Origin: Suillus spraguei
Lineage: Eukaryota > Basidiomycota > Agaricomycetes > Boletales > Suillaceae
Assembly: GCA_016800925.1 (NCBI GenBank)
Contig: JABCPU010000014.1
Coordinates: forward strand, 124,001-188,000
Reading direction: 5' to 3'
DNA: 64,000 bases
Positions 1 to 10,855 of this stretch are shown in pieces. Within the stretch, counting starts at the first letter, position 1. Each line of letters starts with the position of its first letter. Both the position numbers and the translations under genes were made by a program. The notes beneath the pieces are model-generated. The model searched no databases and had not been told where the DNA came from. It saw only the letters and a list, made by a program, of their open reading frames with translations.

Positions 1-1
1 A

Positions 2-1753
2 AAATCAGCGGATCAAGAAAAGTTTATTGAGGAACAGCTACGAGAAGAAATACGCCTTGGACGTGTATCAGAGCCTTTTGGTCCAGATTTATTCCCCGAA
101 ATGTACAGTGTGCCAATGCATACCGTCCCTAAACCCAATTCGGATAAACTACGCCTTGTAGTGGATCACACAGCAGGAGAATACTCGCTGAACTCCATGA
201 TTGATTCAGATGCTGATAGTGGCACCAAACTTGACGGTTTGCATTCGCTTGGTGCTTCCCTGCTGCAATTTCGACAAGAACATCCTAATGATAAATTGGT
301 CCTTTTTAAATCGGATGTTTCTCAAGCTTTTCGGCGCTTACCTACATCAGGAAATTCACACATTCCTTAACATGCTTAATCAGCTTAACTCACTTATCTC
401 AAAACTTGTTTGCTCTCTCTCACATCATTCACCTGGCATATCTTATATTTTTTGAGTGCGAAATACAATAAAACATGTATATTAATATATCTCAACTTTT
501 TTTTTTCTGAATTCATTCACATTGAAATTTTGGACAAGTAGATTCAATTTCACCAAGGCAGTTAAGTGTAAATAAGTCCGCATAAGGGCAAGTCAAGGAA
601 TGTGTGAATTTCCTGATGTATGCACCCGCTGTGGCAAACCAAGCAAGTGCTAACGGTACAAGGTCAACGTCATGTGGATCGTTGCAATAACTTTGGAGGA
701 CGAGGATCCCCTAAGGTCTGGATCTCGTTTATGTCACTGGTCACTTGGATTGCAATTCATCGCATGCTTATCGATGCTCTTAAACTTTATATGGACGACT
801 CTTTTTCATTTGAGCTAGCAGAGCGTATGTTGTACTATTCGCCTTATCAAACTGACTACCCTGAGAAACAGACTCGTCTGTTACAACTCCGGGACGAGCT
901 CGGAATCCCTCATGATCGTCCCAGACAACTCTTTGGTTCAACTCTGACCATTATTGGTTTCGACGTCGACCCTAACGCTATGTCTGCTACTTTGCCGAGG
1001 CACAAAAAGAATGAGTTGATCAAGCATCTACGTGACTTTGCCTGTAAAAACTATCGTTGGACGCTTCGCGAATATCAACAGCTTGCCGGATGGTGCGAAT
1101 GGAGTTTCAATATTTTCCCTTTGCTCAAACCAGGACTTTTGGCTGTGTATGAGAAGATTCGCGGGAAAATTCAACCACGCGCACGCCTTCATGTCAACAA
1201 TCCTATCATTTGCGAACTCACTTGGATGGCTGATCATATGGAACATTTACCTGGGCTCATGTTTTACAAATCTTTGGATTTTGATCCATCATCTGATGAT
1301 GTCGTGGTTGCTTATACCGACGCATCTGGTGTAGGAATGGGTTTCTGGTTCCCTCATGATAACTTTGCGGGTCAATCATCTTTGCCTGCGGATGCTCCTA
1401 AAAACACCATCTTTTTCTTTGAAGCATTGGCGGTTTGCTCCGCAATTCACGCAATCCCTAACATGACAGAAGTCCCACCCCGAATGCTCATATACACCGA
1501 TAACACAAATACAGTGTCGATGTTCAACTCTCTCCGTGCGCATCCTCCTTATAATTCCATCATGCTCTCGGCAATGGATGTTCTACTCGAGTATGAGGTG
1601 GACTTACGTGTAGAGCACATTAGTGGATGTGAGAATATGGTTGCAGACGCACTCTCACGATTTCAAAACGAAAGAGTTTTGGAGTTGGCACCAGATGCCA
1701 GCTTTTTTGATTTCGAACCCCCTCGGAATGCGCTGGGGGCAGCAAAAAAATGA
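2..1753 (+). pseudogene. YR-retrotransposon RT/RNase H (Ngaro/DIRS-like), 5'-cut by window, split by MITE
   Basis: Reverse transcriptase plus RNase H of a tyrosine-recombinase retrotransposon. The frame is open from the window edge and contains VVDHTAGEYSLNSM, SDVSQAFRRLP, the RT active-site box YMDDSF (about 790-807), and RNase H motifs AYTDASGVGMGF, YTDNTN and HISGCENMVADALSR. It is interrupted at 345-618 by a MITE plus its 2-bp TA duplication (276 bp in all, so the frame is kept but a stop is introduced). Skipping the insert joins FRRLP directly to MHPLWQTKQ, the expected RT continuation. The RT/RH stop TGA (1751-1753) overlaps the ATG (1750) of the next ORF as ATGA, suggesting coupled translation of the recombinase. 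DIRS/Ngaro/PAT elements share this RT-RH-YR order; Ngaro-type is my best guess. The 5' part and any gag lie outside the window. Confidence 0.85.
345..618. mobile_element. 274-bp MITE with about 24-bp TIRs and TA target duplication
   Basis: Both ends carry the same inverted repeat: CATCAGGAAATTCACACATT at the left and its reverse complement ending CCTGATG at the right. It is flanked by TA at 343-344 and 619-620. The interior is AT-rich and non-coding. A second copy lies at 36917-37189. The TA duplication and short length fit a Tc1/mariner-type MITE; the family that moves it is not visible here. Confidence 0.9.
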
Positions 1754-2754
1754 TGCAAGTTTCACTATCATCCAGGCAGCCTGTACGGCAAGCCTGGACA
1801 CACGAGCGTCTCTTATACGAACGTTCAGTGGCGCTTGGTTTTGCTATTGATTCCACTACTGCGTCTGTTTACGACTCACATCTCAACTCTTACATCACTT
1901 TCTGTCGGCTGCACCACCTCCCTATTGATCCCACAGTGGATACATTATCTTTTTATGTTGTATAATTATCACACCATATTTAACCACGGTCAGTTGACTC
2001 ATATCTTTCGGGCATTGCCAGTCGGCTAGAGGACACATACCCCATGGTACGGGCCGCGCGATGTTCACCCTTGGTTGCACGGACTCTCCGTGGTTGCAAA
2101 CGCCGTATGTCAAAACCAATACAAAGGAAGTTACCTTTGTGTGTGGATGACTTGCAACGTGTGCGCTTGTTTTTTGGTTCTTCACTGCAACATGATGATA
2201 GTCTCTTCCTTGCCCTGTTATTCACCGGTTTTGCAACACTCCAACGTCTTGGAGAATTGACCTGGCCAGATGCAATCAGCCATCAGACTTACCGGAAGGT
2301 GCCTTTACGACACACACTCACTATCACCGACACCGCCATGTCATATACACTGCCTTCCCAGAAGAATGACAGTTTGGGGACTGGCACCACTATCCTCATC
2401 CCGTCACGTTCTGTTATTGATTTGGATCCTCTTCCGCTCATCCATTGCTATTTGACGCTTCGTGACACTGCATTTCCAAGTCGGCCGGCACTTTGGTTGT
2501 GGAGCACGGGCGCCATACCAACTAGAAGTTGGTTCTTACGACGCTTACGTCGACACTGTGGTAACGCGATGTCAGGACATTCAATGAGGGCTGGAGGTGC
2601 AACTGCACTTGCGATTGCGGGAATGGCTCCAGACCTTATTCAGGCAGCAGGTCGGTGGTCCTCTGATGAATTCAGAAAGTATATCCGCCAGCATCCTTTT
2701 CTGCTCAACGCTTTACTACACGGCTCGGCTCGTGAACGCAACCCTGCTACATGA
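1750..2754 (+). pseudogene. Tyrosine recombinase of the YR retroelement, two in-frame TAA stops
   Basis: Tyrosine recombinase/integrase that would insert the circular cDNA of the element. The N-terminal SAM-like part is readable from WTHERLLYERSVALGF to TVDTLSFYVV. The same frame then meets TAA at 1963-1965 and 1981-1983 and continues as PRSVDSYLSGIASRLEDTYP into the catalytic domain. Near the C-terminus are HSMRAGGATALAIAG and a Tyr at KYIRQHP, matching the YR R..HxxR..Y layout. Both stops are one C-to-T change from CAA (Gln). The product would be about 334 aa. Its start overlaps the RT/RH stop. No methyltransferase ORF follows, which favours Ngaro over DIRS1-type. Confidence 0.8.
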
Positions 2755-4066
2755 ACGGATTGACTCACACATGACCTCATTCTTGACTCAGACTGGATTT
2801 CGCCTAATCGCTTGTTTCGACTGGATTTCACCTACTCGCCTGGCACCATGACCACAAAACAACGAAAAAACACGTTATAAAAAATAAAATAAAAAATAGC
2901 CTTATAGCATTTCTATCGTGCCTCCGACACTCAATTCTGGTCTTTTCTTGCCTATTGAAGTCTGTCTCCTAGTTTTATTGCTCATTCTCAAGCACATCTT
3001 ATCGAGTCTAGCATCTGTTTTGCCTTACACTGCCGTATGTGTAAATTGATTCAATGAATCAAATGAATTCTGCACCCTCGAAATGGAATCACGTGACTTC
3101 CAATTATTATTGGGCTGTCTCAAAATTTGACCTTTGCATTGGAATGGTCTTGGGACGGTCTTGGAAGACCACCCCTAACAACTTCCATCTTATCGTGTTC
3201 GGTTGTCTTGCAACCGGACCGCAATGCCGCCGGTAAATTGCGGCCTTGCACGCCCTTTTAATATATTTCAACCAAAATTAGATTTTTCCGACATACCCCT
3301 ATTCAAGGCCTGCGCTCTGGTTGGAGGCGAGCAGAGCTCATATACAGCTATCCCTCGCTTCGTGCTCTAGAGCTTGAGAATGTCAACTTGAGATATGAGG
3401 AACGTTCATTCCTTGAGAAGGTTCTCATGCTGCGAGCCGGCTGTGGTGTTGGCATACACACGCTCTGACTAGCGAAGTGCGGGAACCTGATGGGCGATGC
3501 TGTGGAGCAGCTTCAGACATCGGTTGCCGTTGATTGGGACAGGCATGGAGATGCATTGACGGACAACGATGACTAAAGCTGCAACGATAGTAATTCGGAG
3601 TATTATGATTTTGATGCTGATGCGCTTTCCGGCTTATTTTAACATGTCCGGATAAAGTTGAACACCTGTGAAACATGTTTTTAGGCTACGGTGAGAATGA
3701 AGAACGCTGACGTGAACCAAATCACAGCTTTCAGGTGTCAAGTCCGTCGTCAAGGAAAGACAACTTTTTTCGTCTATATGGTTCAGCTGGGAGACTCGCA
3801 AGTCTCGAGAACCGCGTCTTAGTGAATTTGAGGTATTCATAAGGTAGATACAAATGTAATGCTCTACTCAGATAATCAACAATTAGTGAGAGATTTAGAT
3901 AGCAATTGGTACAAGAGACAAAAGTGCGAATACAATCACCAGTCGATCGAGAAGTGGTGACAGTCCGTAACGGTTCGGAAAAAAAAGAAGCATCAGATCT
4001 CATGATAGTCCGAATTTTAGGCATTCGTGGGTGGGTCGTTTTGATAGATCTAGTTTGGGACGGGCA
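2755..4066. other. Gene-poor stretch after the YR element; LRR/F-box-like scrap at about 3336-3470
   Basis: No convincing gene. The first few hundred bases are probably the tail of the YR element, but its terminal repeats cannot be judged without the 5' end. At about 3336-3470 on the + strand a frame reads LIYSYPSLRALELENVNL and continues RYEERSFLEKVLMLRAGCG. This looks like a leucine-rich repeat of an F-box-type fungal protein, but the frame is stopped soon on both sides, so it is at best a relic. Confidence 0.3.
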
Positions 4067-5418
4067 TCACTGCTCGTTGAGGTTGTTTAAAAGAGTTGTC
4101 AGACATCGTTTGGTAACCATGTCTCCCTATTGACCCGTATCAGTAATGCTCTTTGTTGAAGAATGCAAACGAACCTTAAGAAGCACGCTGAACGTCTGAT
4201 CGCGCAACGGTTCAGGGAGACAAGCCCTCAGCGCTTCCCTCGCTCTGTTAATTGAATCAGCCCGCGGCGCCCATTCTAGCCACCCAAAAAAAACCCACCT
4301 CATATTATCACTAAGCCTCAGATAACATCTCACCACATGCTTCAACAACCTAACAGCCTGCGTCTCAACTAGCTGATTCACCATGTTGCTCAAAACTGTC
4401 CCCACAGCATAAAACCGCTCGTAAGTGTGACAAATATACGTGAGACCCGTTTCATCGAGTAGGATCTTTTGGACAATGAAGATTGCGACTGTTTTGGAGA
4501 GTTCAGAACCTGTTTCCATTATGCGGAGACAGAGGGGGATGATTTCGGTTGAAAGAAGGAAGTGGATGACTGTGTTGTTGTCATTTTGCTAAGGGTAGGG
4601 GTATGTGAGATTTGGCTTAGCATTTAAATTTGAATTTGGGGTTGGAGAGGAATGTGGGGAAGTGGGAGGGGAGAAGAGACGAACCTTGACGAGGGCGCCA
4701 ATAACGCCTAGGGACGTAAGTCTGAGGTATTCAAACGGCCGCGTTTTCGATGTTGTGTTCAGGAACGGGTACAAAAACAATGGGATATGCGCTGTTATCG
4801 AAAACCGAAAAGTCAACCCCAACCCTACCAACCAGACTCAAGCACACAACCCACCATTCAAAAATAGCTGTCTTGTATCCGGGTGCGAAGCAACGCACTG
4901 GAGCAACGCAAGGGCATTACACACTCGGTTCGATACGTGCGCTGTGAGGTTCGGAGGGGAAAGGAGGGGGTAGACGGATACTATTTCTTGTAATAGCGCT
5001 GGCATGATACCTGTACCATCAGCGTTCCACACAACGTTTGACATCAATTAGCACCAGAAGATTGATAAAACACAATAAAAAACGCACCAAAGGAATGCCA
5101 AAGCACCAACGCAAGCTCTTCATACTGCTCTCTCTTCTTACTCAGTTCCAGCAACGCAGCCTCGCGCGCATTGGGATCTGTAAGGTCAATGACAAGATTA
5201 TATATCTTGCTCTCTTCTTGAAGACCCATGATGTGCTGGTGTGGGTGCAGGGAGGGCGTATGGCTCTGAGTATGTGAATGGGTGTCAGAGTATCCAGACA
5301 GCGCAGACCCTGCTAAGCGCTGCTGCTGCTGTTGTTGCTGTTGCTGGTATGGGTTGAATTGCCCAGCATGCTGGAGGTATGAGAGCGGTTTCGGGGAGAT
5401 GAGCCCCGCCATGGCCAT
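4067..5418 (-). CDS. CAF40: CAF40/RCD1/CNOT9 subunit of the CCR4-NOT complex
   Basis: Armadillo-repeat scaffold subunit of CCR4-NOT, which deadenylates mRNA and represses transcription and translation. Six coding exons are inferred (5088-5418, 4855-5010, 4685-4791, 4299-4588, 4175-4244, 4067-4126), giving 337 aa in one frame. Family-specific stretches include [71 protein letters not shown] and [20 protein letters not shown]. The short last exon (TKRCLTTLL) restores the expected C-terminus. A 54-bp intron at 4245-4298 is in frame without stops, so its retention would add 18 residues. The N-terminus has a nine-Gln run encoded by mixed CAG/CAA codons, common in fungal RCD1. The call is secure; exon edges were read by eye. 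Confidence 0.93.
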
Positions 5419-5508
5419 GGTTTTCGGGAGGTGTAGTCAGTACTAGTGTGTTCGGTGGATGCGAACCGCAAGTAATGCGTTTATGGGACGATTGCCCTGA
5501 GCGTGTGC

Positions 5509-5954
5509 TTAGTAAGCTAACTTTATGAAGATCCGGACCCTACACCAACGAATCGTGATTAATGGGTTAATAGTATACGCAAGTCCAGGCGTCGTATAGC
5601 AAACTGTGTAAATCCACAACCACATGACTGGCCAGCAAACTAGGGCTAAATAGACGAAAAACTGAACGAAAGACTCGACCCCTTCAAACAAAGAGCCAAA
5701 TAGAATCCAACAACTACCAAGGAAAACTCATAGAACAAACAATGACGGGTGTCAGAACGAACTTGTTGTATTTTATGTTGAACAAAGCGAAGGTATCCAG
5801 TGAGCTGCGCACTTGAAGTGAGATGATAAAGAAAGTGAGCAACAGCAACCAAAATGATTAGGTACCCGAGATAATGAGTGGACGGGGCGAGTATGGGGTA
5901 GGGTGCGTACATATCGACGAGGTACATGGGGGATATATCGTCAGCGGTCGTCAT
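5509..5954 (-). CDS. Small hypothetical membrane protein
   Basis: Not recognised. A 102-codon frame begins MTTADDISPMYLVDMY and has a hydrophobic helix (HYLGYLIILVAVAHFLYHL). A second, out-of-frame stretch (5509-5691) continues with FVQFFVYLALVCWPVMWLWIY. Joining them through a possible 59-bp intron (GTTTGT...AAG, about 5690-5750) gives one protein of roughly 125 aa with two membrane segments. It lies between CAF40 and the STK32-like kinase, all on the - strand. The splice model is a guess, and the frame could be chance. Confidence 0.3.
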
Positions 5955-5985
5955 TTCGTCTGGCGGGTTAGGGTTGAGGTATGGA

Positions 5986-7677
5986 TCACGAGTAGTTCTT
6001 CTCTAGGACTCGGGGCATCTTCTCCATTCGGACGTCGTCGCCGTCGAACTCGCTTTCGTCATGCTCGTGTACGATACCTTCGGCCGGTGAGTCTGTCACG
6101 GGCGTTACAGGTCGACTTGATACGAGTCCGCCTATGGAAGAAGTTGCGGTGATGGTTGATACGATCTGTTGATTCTGGGGATAGTATGATCGCCGGAGCA
6201 TCTTCTTAAAGTCATATGATGCGAACCTGTGTTAAATTAAGATGATGCGAGGAGAAATGGTGAGATTCCGTACTGCTCTTCCATTTGTCTCATTTCGGCA
6301 CTCAGCGTATTAACATCTCGGGTCTTGCGTGCTTTAGCCTTTAATGGATTGTCTTCGAGTAGCAATTCCTCCAGTTCATGCGATGCATCAAAGTTTGCCT
6401 TCTTTGACTGTGGGGGACTTAGAGAGAATATTGTTCGGACTAAAAATACTCACATCAGGGGTGAACGGTGGCGGTAATTCTTTGGCTTCAAGCGCTGCCC
6501 AGTCTATCGGATGGAACCAAGGATGTCTTTGCATTACTTCATAACCATCATTTTGCTTGCACGTTAGTCTCTTGGAAGGATCGCGGTCCAAGAACTGCGT
6601 GGAAATAAGTACAAGAGGGTAGGCAACATGACCCACTCACCCCTTTCAACGCCATCATACCTGCTCGTGAGCACTTCTTATCGGCATCATCGGGAAAGCG
6701 TAAGGTGTCTTTACTGATGCTGTAAGTTAAGTCGGTGTTTGTCTTGCCACGGAAAGGCCTCCGACCGAAGAGGAGCTCGTATGCGCAAACGCCCAGGCTC
6801 CACCAGTCGATTGGGTAAGTATAGCCGCGTTTAGTGAGAATCTCCGGAGCCATGTAAGCCATGCTACCCGCAATGCCGGTAAGCATGCGGCGCTCGCTAA
6901 AGTGTACAGCAATATTGAAATCAGTGAGATGTGCATGACCCCGTTCATCGAGGAGAATGTTATCCGGTTTGAGATCACTAGTGAGGTAATTATGGAAGGA
7001 TAAACAGGTACGGGATCGGGTGATACATACCGGTGCATGATTCTGTGCTCATGAAGGAAGGCTAGAGCTGAAGCTATTTCTGCCACGTAGAAGCGTACTG
7101 TGTCCTCTGGCAACGAGCCCAGCCGTTCTAGGTGGACTGAATAGGTTGAAACGGGCTAAGTGAAGGGGCCGAAAAAAGCGAGGACAACATACATCTGAGG
7201 TCACCACCGAGCATGAGGTCCAGGACGAAGAAACAGTTTTCATCATCTTGGAATGCATAACGAAGGTTAACGACGAATGGATGGTCAATCTGCCGGTTGA
7301 ATGGGTAAGCGGTGAAGATGTTGTTGTTTAGATACTAACTTCTTCGAGTAATTTTCGTTCCTGAATGATATTTGCAACTGCTTTCATCTTTACACACTTT
7401 GTCTTGTTGATATATTTCAAGGCATACAACTCTCGTGTCTGTTTGTGTTGGACCATTCGGACCTAGAAATGAGGGCCGGCCTTGTTTGTTATGACGGCGA
7501 AAATTGAAATATGGCAGATACGAACCTTTCCAAAGGCGCCCTTCCCGACGCATCTCAAGAGAACAAAATGAAAGAGATTAACGTCGCCTTCGAAATCTAC
7601 CGGCTATAACGATGAATGAGTTAGTCAAGGTAGAATGAAGGCAAGCATACCTGAGGTCGACAGCAAAGCGCACCCAT
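5986..7677 (-). CDS. YANK/STK32-type AGC-like Ser/Thr protein kinase
   Basis: Protein kinase of 427 aa from nine inferred exons (7651-7677, 7526-7603, 7340-7462, 7193-7289, 7031-7136, 6641-6977, 6454-6594, 6274-6407, 5986-6226). The N-terminus MGALCCRPQ has Gly2 and two Cys, fitting myristoylation plus palmitoylation and a membrane location. Kinase signs are GKGAFGK (P-loop), ALKYINK (Lys), QDDENCFFVLDLMLGGDLR, HRDLKPDNILLDERG, DFNIAVHF and SMAYMAPEIL. The Mg-binding motif is DFN, not DFG, as is usual in the STK32/YANK family. The C-terminal tail ELEELLLEDNPLKAKARK and FASYDF matches the YANK tail. Divergent from guanylate kinase, with 213 bp between start codons. Confidence 0.9.
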
Positions 7678-7737
7678 GATGAAAAGGATGGTGGGATTAT
7701 ATTAAGAGAGTAGGGATGAGATGATGAAGTAGCTTAA

Positions 7738-7749
7738 GGGGGGGGGGGG
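7738..7749. repeat. 12-base poly-G run in the STK32/GUK1 intergenic space
   Basis: Twelve consecutive G on the + strand between the divergent starts of the STK32-like kinase (7677) and guanylate kinase (7891). It may be a poly(dG:dC) promoter element or a simple-sequence slippage site; nothing in the sequence decides. Confidence 0.6.
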
Positions 7750-7890
7750 CGTTGTTTGTATTTCTGTCACGCTCCTTGTGACTGTGTTTGATTACATACA
7801 TTGTGTAACTTCTGTGATGGACTTATTTTAGGTATCATAAAAGTCTCACCCGCTGCGGCGGCACTGCTTTACAGTATCCCTCAGCTACCC

Positions 7891-8601
7891 ATGACAGTTC
7901 CTCCTCTGGTCGTATTTGGGCCCTCGGGGGTAGGAAAGGGCACCCTCATCAACCGCCTCATCAAAGAATTTCCAGACTCTTTTGGATTTAGTGTCTCTCG
8001 TACGGAGGCTTTCCTTCTAAACCCTCTCACACCATTTAATTAGTTCCCATCCCAAAGATACTACACGTGCCCCACGCCTTGGTGAGATAGATGGGAGAGC
8101 ATACCACTTTACTACAACCGACAACTTCAAGAAGCTCATCTCTGAGGCTGCTTTTATCGAGCATGCCCAGTTTTCGGGCAACTTCTATGGCACGTCTATT
8201 CAAGCAGTACAAGATGTCGCAGCAACAGGCAAGCGGTGCATTCTCGACATCGAAGTTCAGGTACATTTCCTTCACTTCTTCTAGCCCGATTTTTATATAC
8301 CATATCCTAGGGCGTTCAACAAATCAAGCAAACACCCCTCCACGCCACAGTCATCTTCATCTCCCCACCTTCCATGACCGTGCTAAATAACCGCTTGCGT
8401 GGTCGCGCTACAGATTCTGAAGATGCCATCCAGCGTCGTCTCGCGATCGCGCGTAGAGAGATCGACTACGCTCGTCAACCTGGTTCAGTTGACTACGTTA
8501 TCGTTAATGATAATCTTGATACAGCATATCAATTGTTAAAGAGAATTGCCAACGGAGAGTCAGATGTGAATGGGGATCAAATGCCTCCCTTGGATGATTA
8601 G
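7891..8601 (+). CDS. GUK1: Guanylate kinase
   Basis: Converts GMP to GDP with ATP; essential in purine nucleotide metabolism, cytosolic. Three exons (7891-7999, 8058-8260, 8311-8601) give 200 aa, normal for the family. P-loop [14 protein letters not shown] lies near residue 10. The GMP-binding stretch [19 protein letters not shown] is restored only by the first splice. [41 protein letters not shown] and [17 protein letters not shown] follow in family order. An in-frame GTG/ATG lies upstream (7801), but the ATG at 7891 gives the usual N-terminus [13 protein letters not shown]. Confidence 0.95.
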
Positions 8602-10138
8602 ATTTTTGTATTTATACCCCACACGCAGGAATGATCTTATCAATATTTACATCATGGTTTATAGATGCCGTAAATTGTGTACATCAATCACGTATTTGGA
8701 AGCCGAACGTTTGATGCTTCCCCGCTACCTTAACTCGTTCTTCAAGTTCACCGACCACATCTAGACAACGAAGGCACTGCATGCACTCTGCCCAGGTTGG
8801 ACATCAAATAGGCAACAATGTATAAACGGCGCCACCGAGCTTTCGTTCGTTGCAACTTTTTCACAGCAACCGACCATGACGACCTTGAGAAAGAACAAAA
8901 TTCTGTTACTCTGCAGTGCGTCCTAGTGTTTTTACCGCCAGTGGCGAGCCAACAGCAAGCCGTGTGCCTATCGGCTGCCGCTAGTGGCGGTGTCAGATGG
9001 CTGCTCTCGCTGGCTCATTTTGAGAACGCTGGTTATCGCCACTGCTCTGTTATTCATCGACTATTTCTTCCGAGGGAGAAAGGTATTCCTTTTTTTTATA
9101 TCCTACTTTGAGCAGTATCCTATTTGGCTCTTTTAAAGCCAAGACACGACCAGATTTTACTTGGACACTGTATTCGCTTCTACTTTGTCTCTGACCATCT
9201 CACGCATTCCAGGTCTTCCTGTTGCCCGTCGCCACAAAACCAACTACGTCGTCGCCATTTGCCTCCATTTCAACTACGTCCCTCATTGTTGGCGAAGTCT
9301 GTCTGATGTTTTGAGCGCATTCGCGTCTGTGCAACTTCCGACTGACTGTGAGCGTCACTTTAGGCCACTGCTGTCCCTTCTTCGAAAACGTTTATGGCTC
9401 TGAGGTAGCCGCAGTGCTTTATTGCCCAAGCACTCCTACATACATTCATCATTCTGTTAGTGATGGCATGGCGCCTTGGCCGGATGCTGCCTACCAAAAT
9501 CTGGTACGCTGTTTATGCGATCTCTCACTTGCTACCTTAGCTGACTGTATCTGGATATCACCGTTATCCCACCAACCTGCGGTATATAGTCACTCAGACT
9601 CGCTCTCATGCCAAAACGTCGAACGGTCCGGTCTGCCGGTTCTCTCATGTTGTTCCTGCAACTCGTAGGCTCTCCTGTTTTATGTGACATAACTTGCGTA
9701 CTGTCCTATGGTAAAGTATGACCAGGATGTGCATCAGACTTAATTTCATGTATATTGGAGCTGCAGCATGGGTCCGCCATTGTTCGAGCATAGACACAGG
9801 ACCCGCTGACTGTGTGCAAACGTCACAAGCCTATCCCGTCGCGAAGAGTCACATGCGTCTGTTGCCGCCGCGCAGGCCATGACCGGTCTTCGTCTCTGAA
9901 AGATACCGTCACTGAGTGCCAGGGTGCGTATTTCAAAGGTTCGCAATGGACAGCCGCCCTGTTTGCGCTGTGTGTGCTCAGTACCAGGTAGACTGTCAAT
10001 TATTGCTTATCATCGATTGTAATTCATCCGGAATCCATCTGGATTCTCTGCGTGTTACTGATATTTTATCATCCAAAAATGTATAGTGCAGACTTTGTCC
10101 CTTTTATTGCACATTCGGCAGCCCGCTGATCGATGGCC
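8602..10138. other. No gene recognised
   Basis: Only short frames (at most about 106 codons) without recognisable motifs or splice-linked homology. No terminal repeats, tRNA cloverleaf or satellite seen. Probably ordinary intergenic or degenerate repeat DNA. Confidence 0.4.
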
Positions 10139-10840
10139 TTATGTTGGACCAAGCAGGGGCTGTATCTGTGGACCACGATTCTGTTGGTTTAAACGGCTGT
10201 AGCTCTTGTCATGGTACATTATGGAGACCCTGCAATGTTCTACGTCTTGCCCGTCGAAATAATGCGACCTTTCCGTCCAAATGAAGGTCTGGAATGACGT
10301 GTACGGCACAATAATATTCAGGTTGCGAGGAATATCAGCCTCGTCACCTGAAACCATGGTACTACATGCAGAAGACCCTGTCATCACGTGCTTCAGAAGT
10401 TTGATAAAAGCTAGAAGTTGCCAGGAGGCGATGTGGCCGCACAAGGTTGGATCAATCGTGCGAAGCGTCAATGGGCCGCCGGGCAACTTCGCAAGCCAAT
10501 TGTCTGACAAGTGGGGCCGATAGATTCGAGATCACATATCGTCACCATCCGTCAGAATGCTGGTGGCGACGCCGTGGTTGTGAACGACTGGGACATAGAT
10601 GAGTTTAACTACTACGATAGACCAAATGGATGGCCCCCAGACGTAACAGGTGAGTTGCGAATTTATGTAATCGATAAGTTCAATGATCCGATACACAATA
10701 ATATTCTGAAACGCATCTGGTTTCGGAAGGTCAATGGATTCGAAAGCAATTCTCTTGTTCACCAGAGACAAGGACCGAGACCGCAAAACCTCGCCATTCA
10801 GTGCTCTGTGCCGTTATACAATTATATGACAGGCCACTAA
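10139..10840 (-). other. Weak overlapping ORFs, unknown
   Basis: Two - strand frames (10139-10510, 123 codons; 10532-10786, 84 codons) and one + strand frame (10511-10840, 109 codons) overlap. None matches a family I recognise. The - strand pair could be one split gene or a relic. It lies just downstream of the P450 gene's 3' end at 10856. Confidence 0.15.
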
Positions 10841-10855
10841 CAGTTCAAACGCCTG

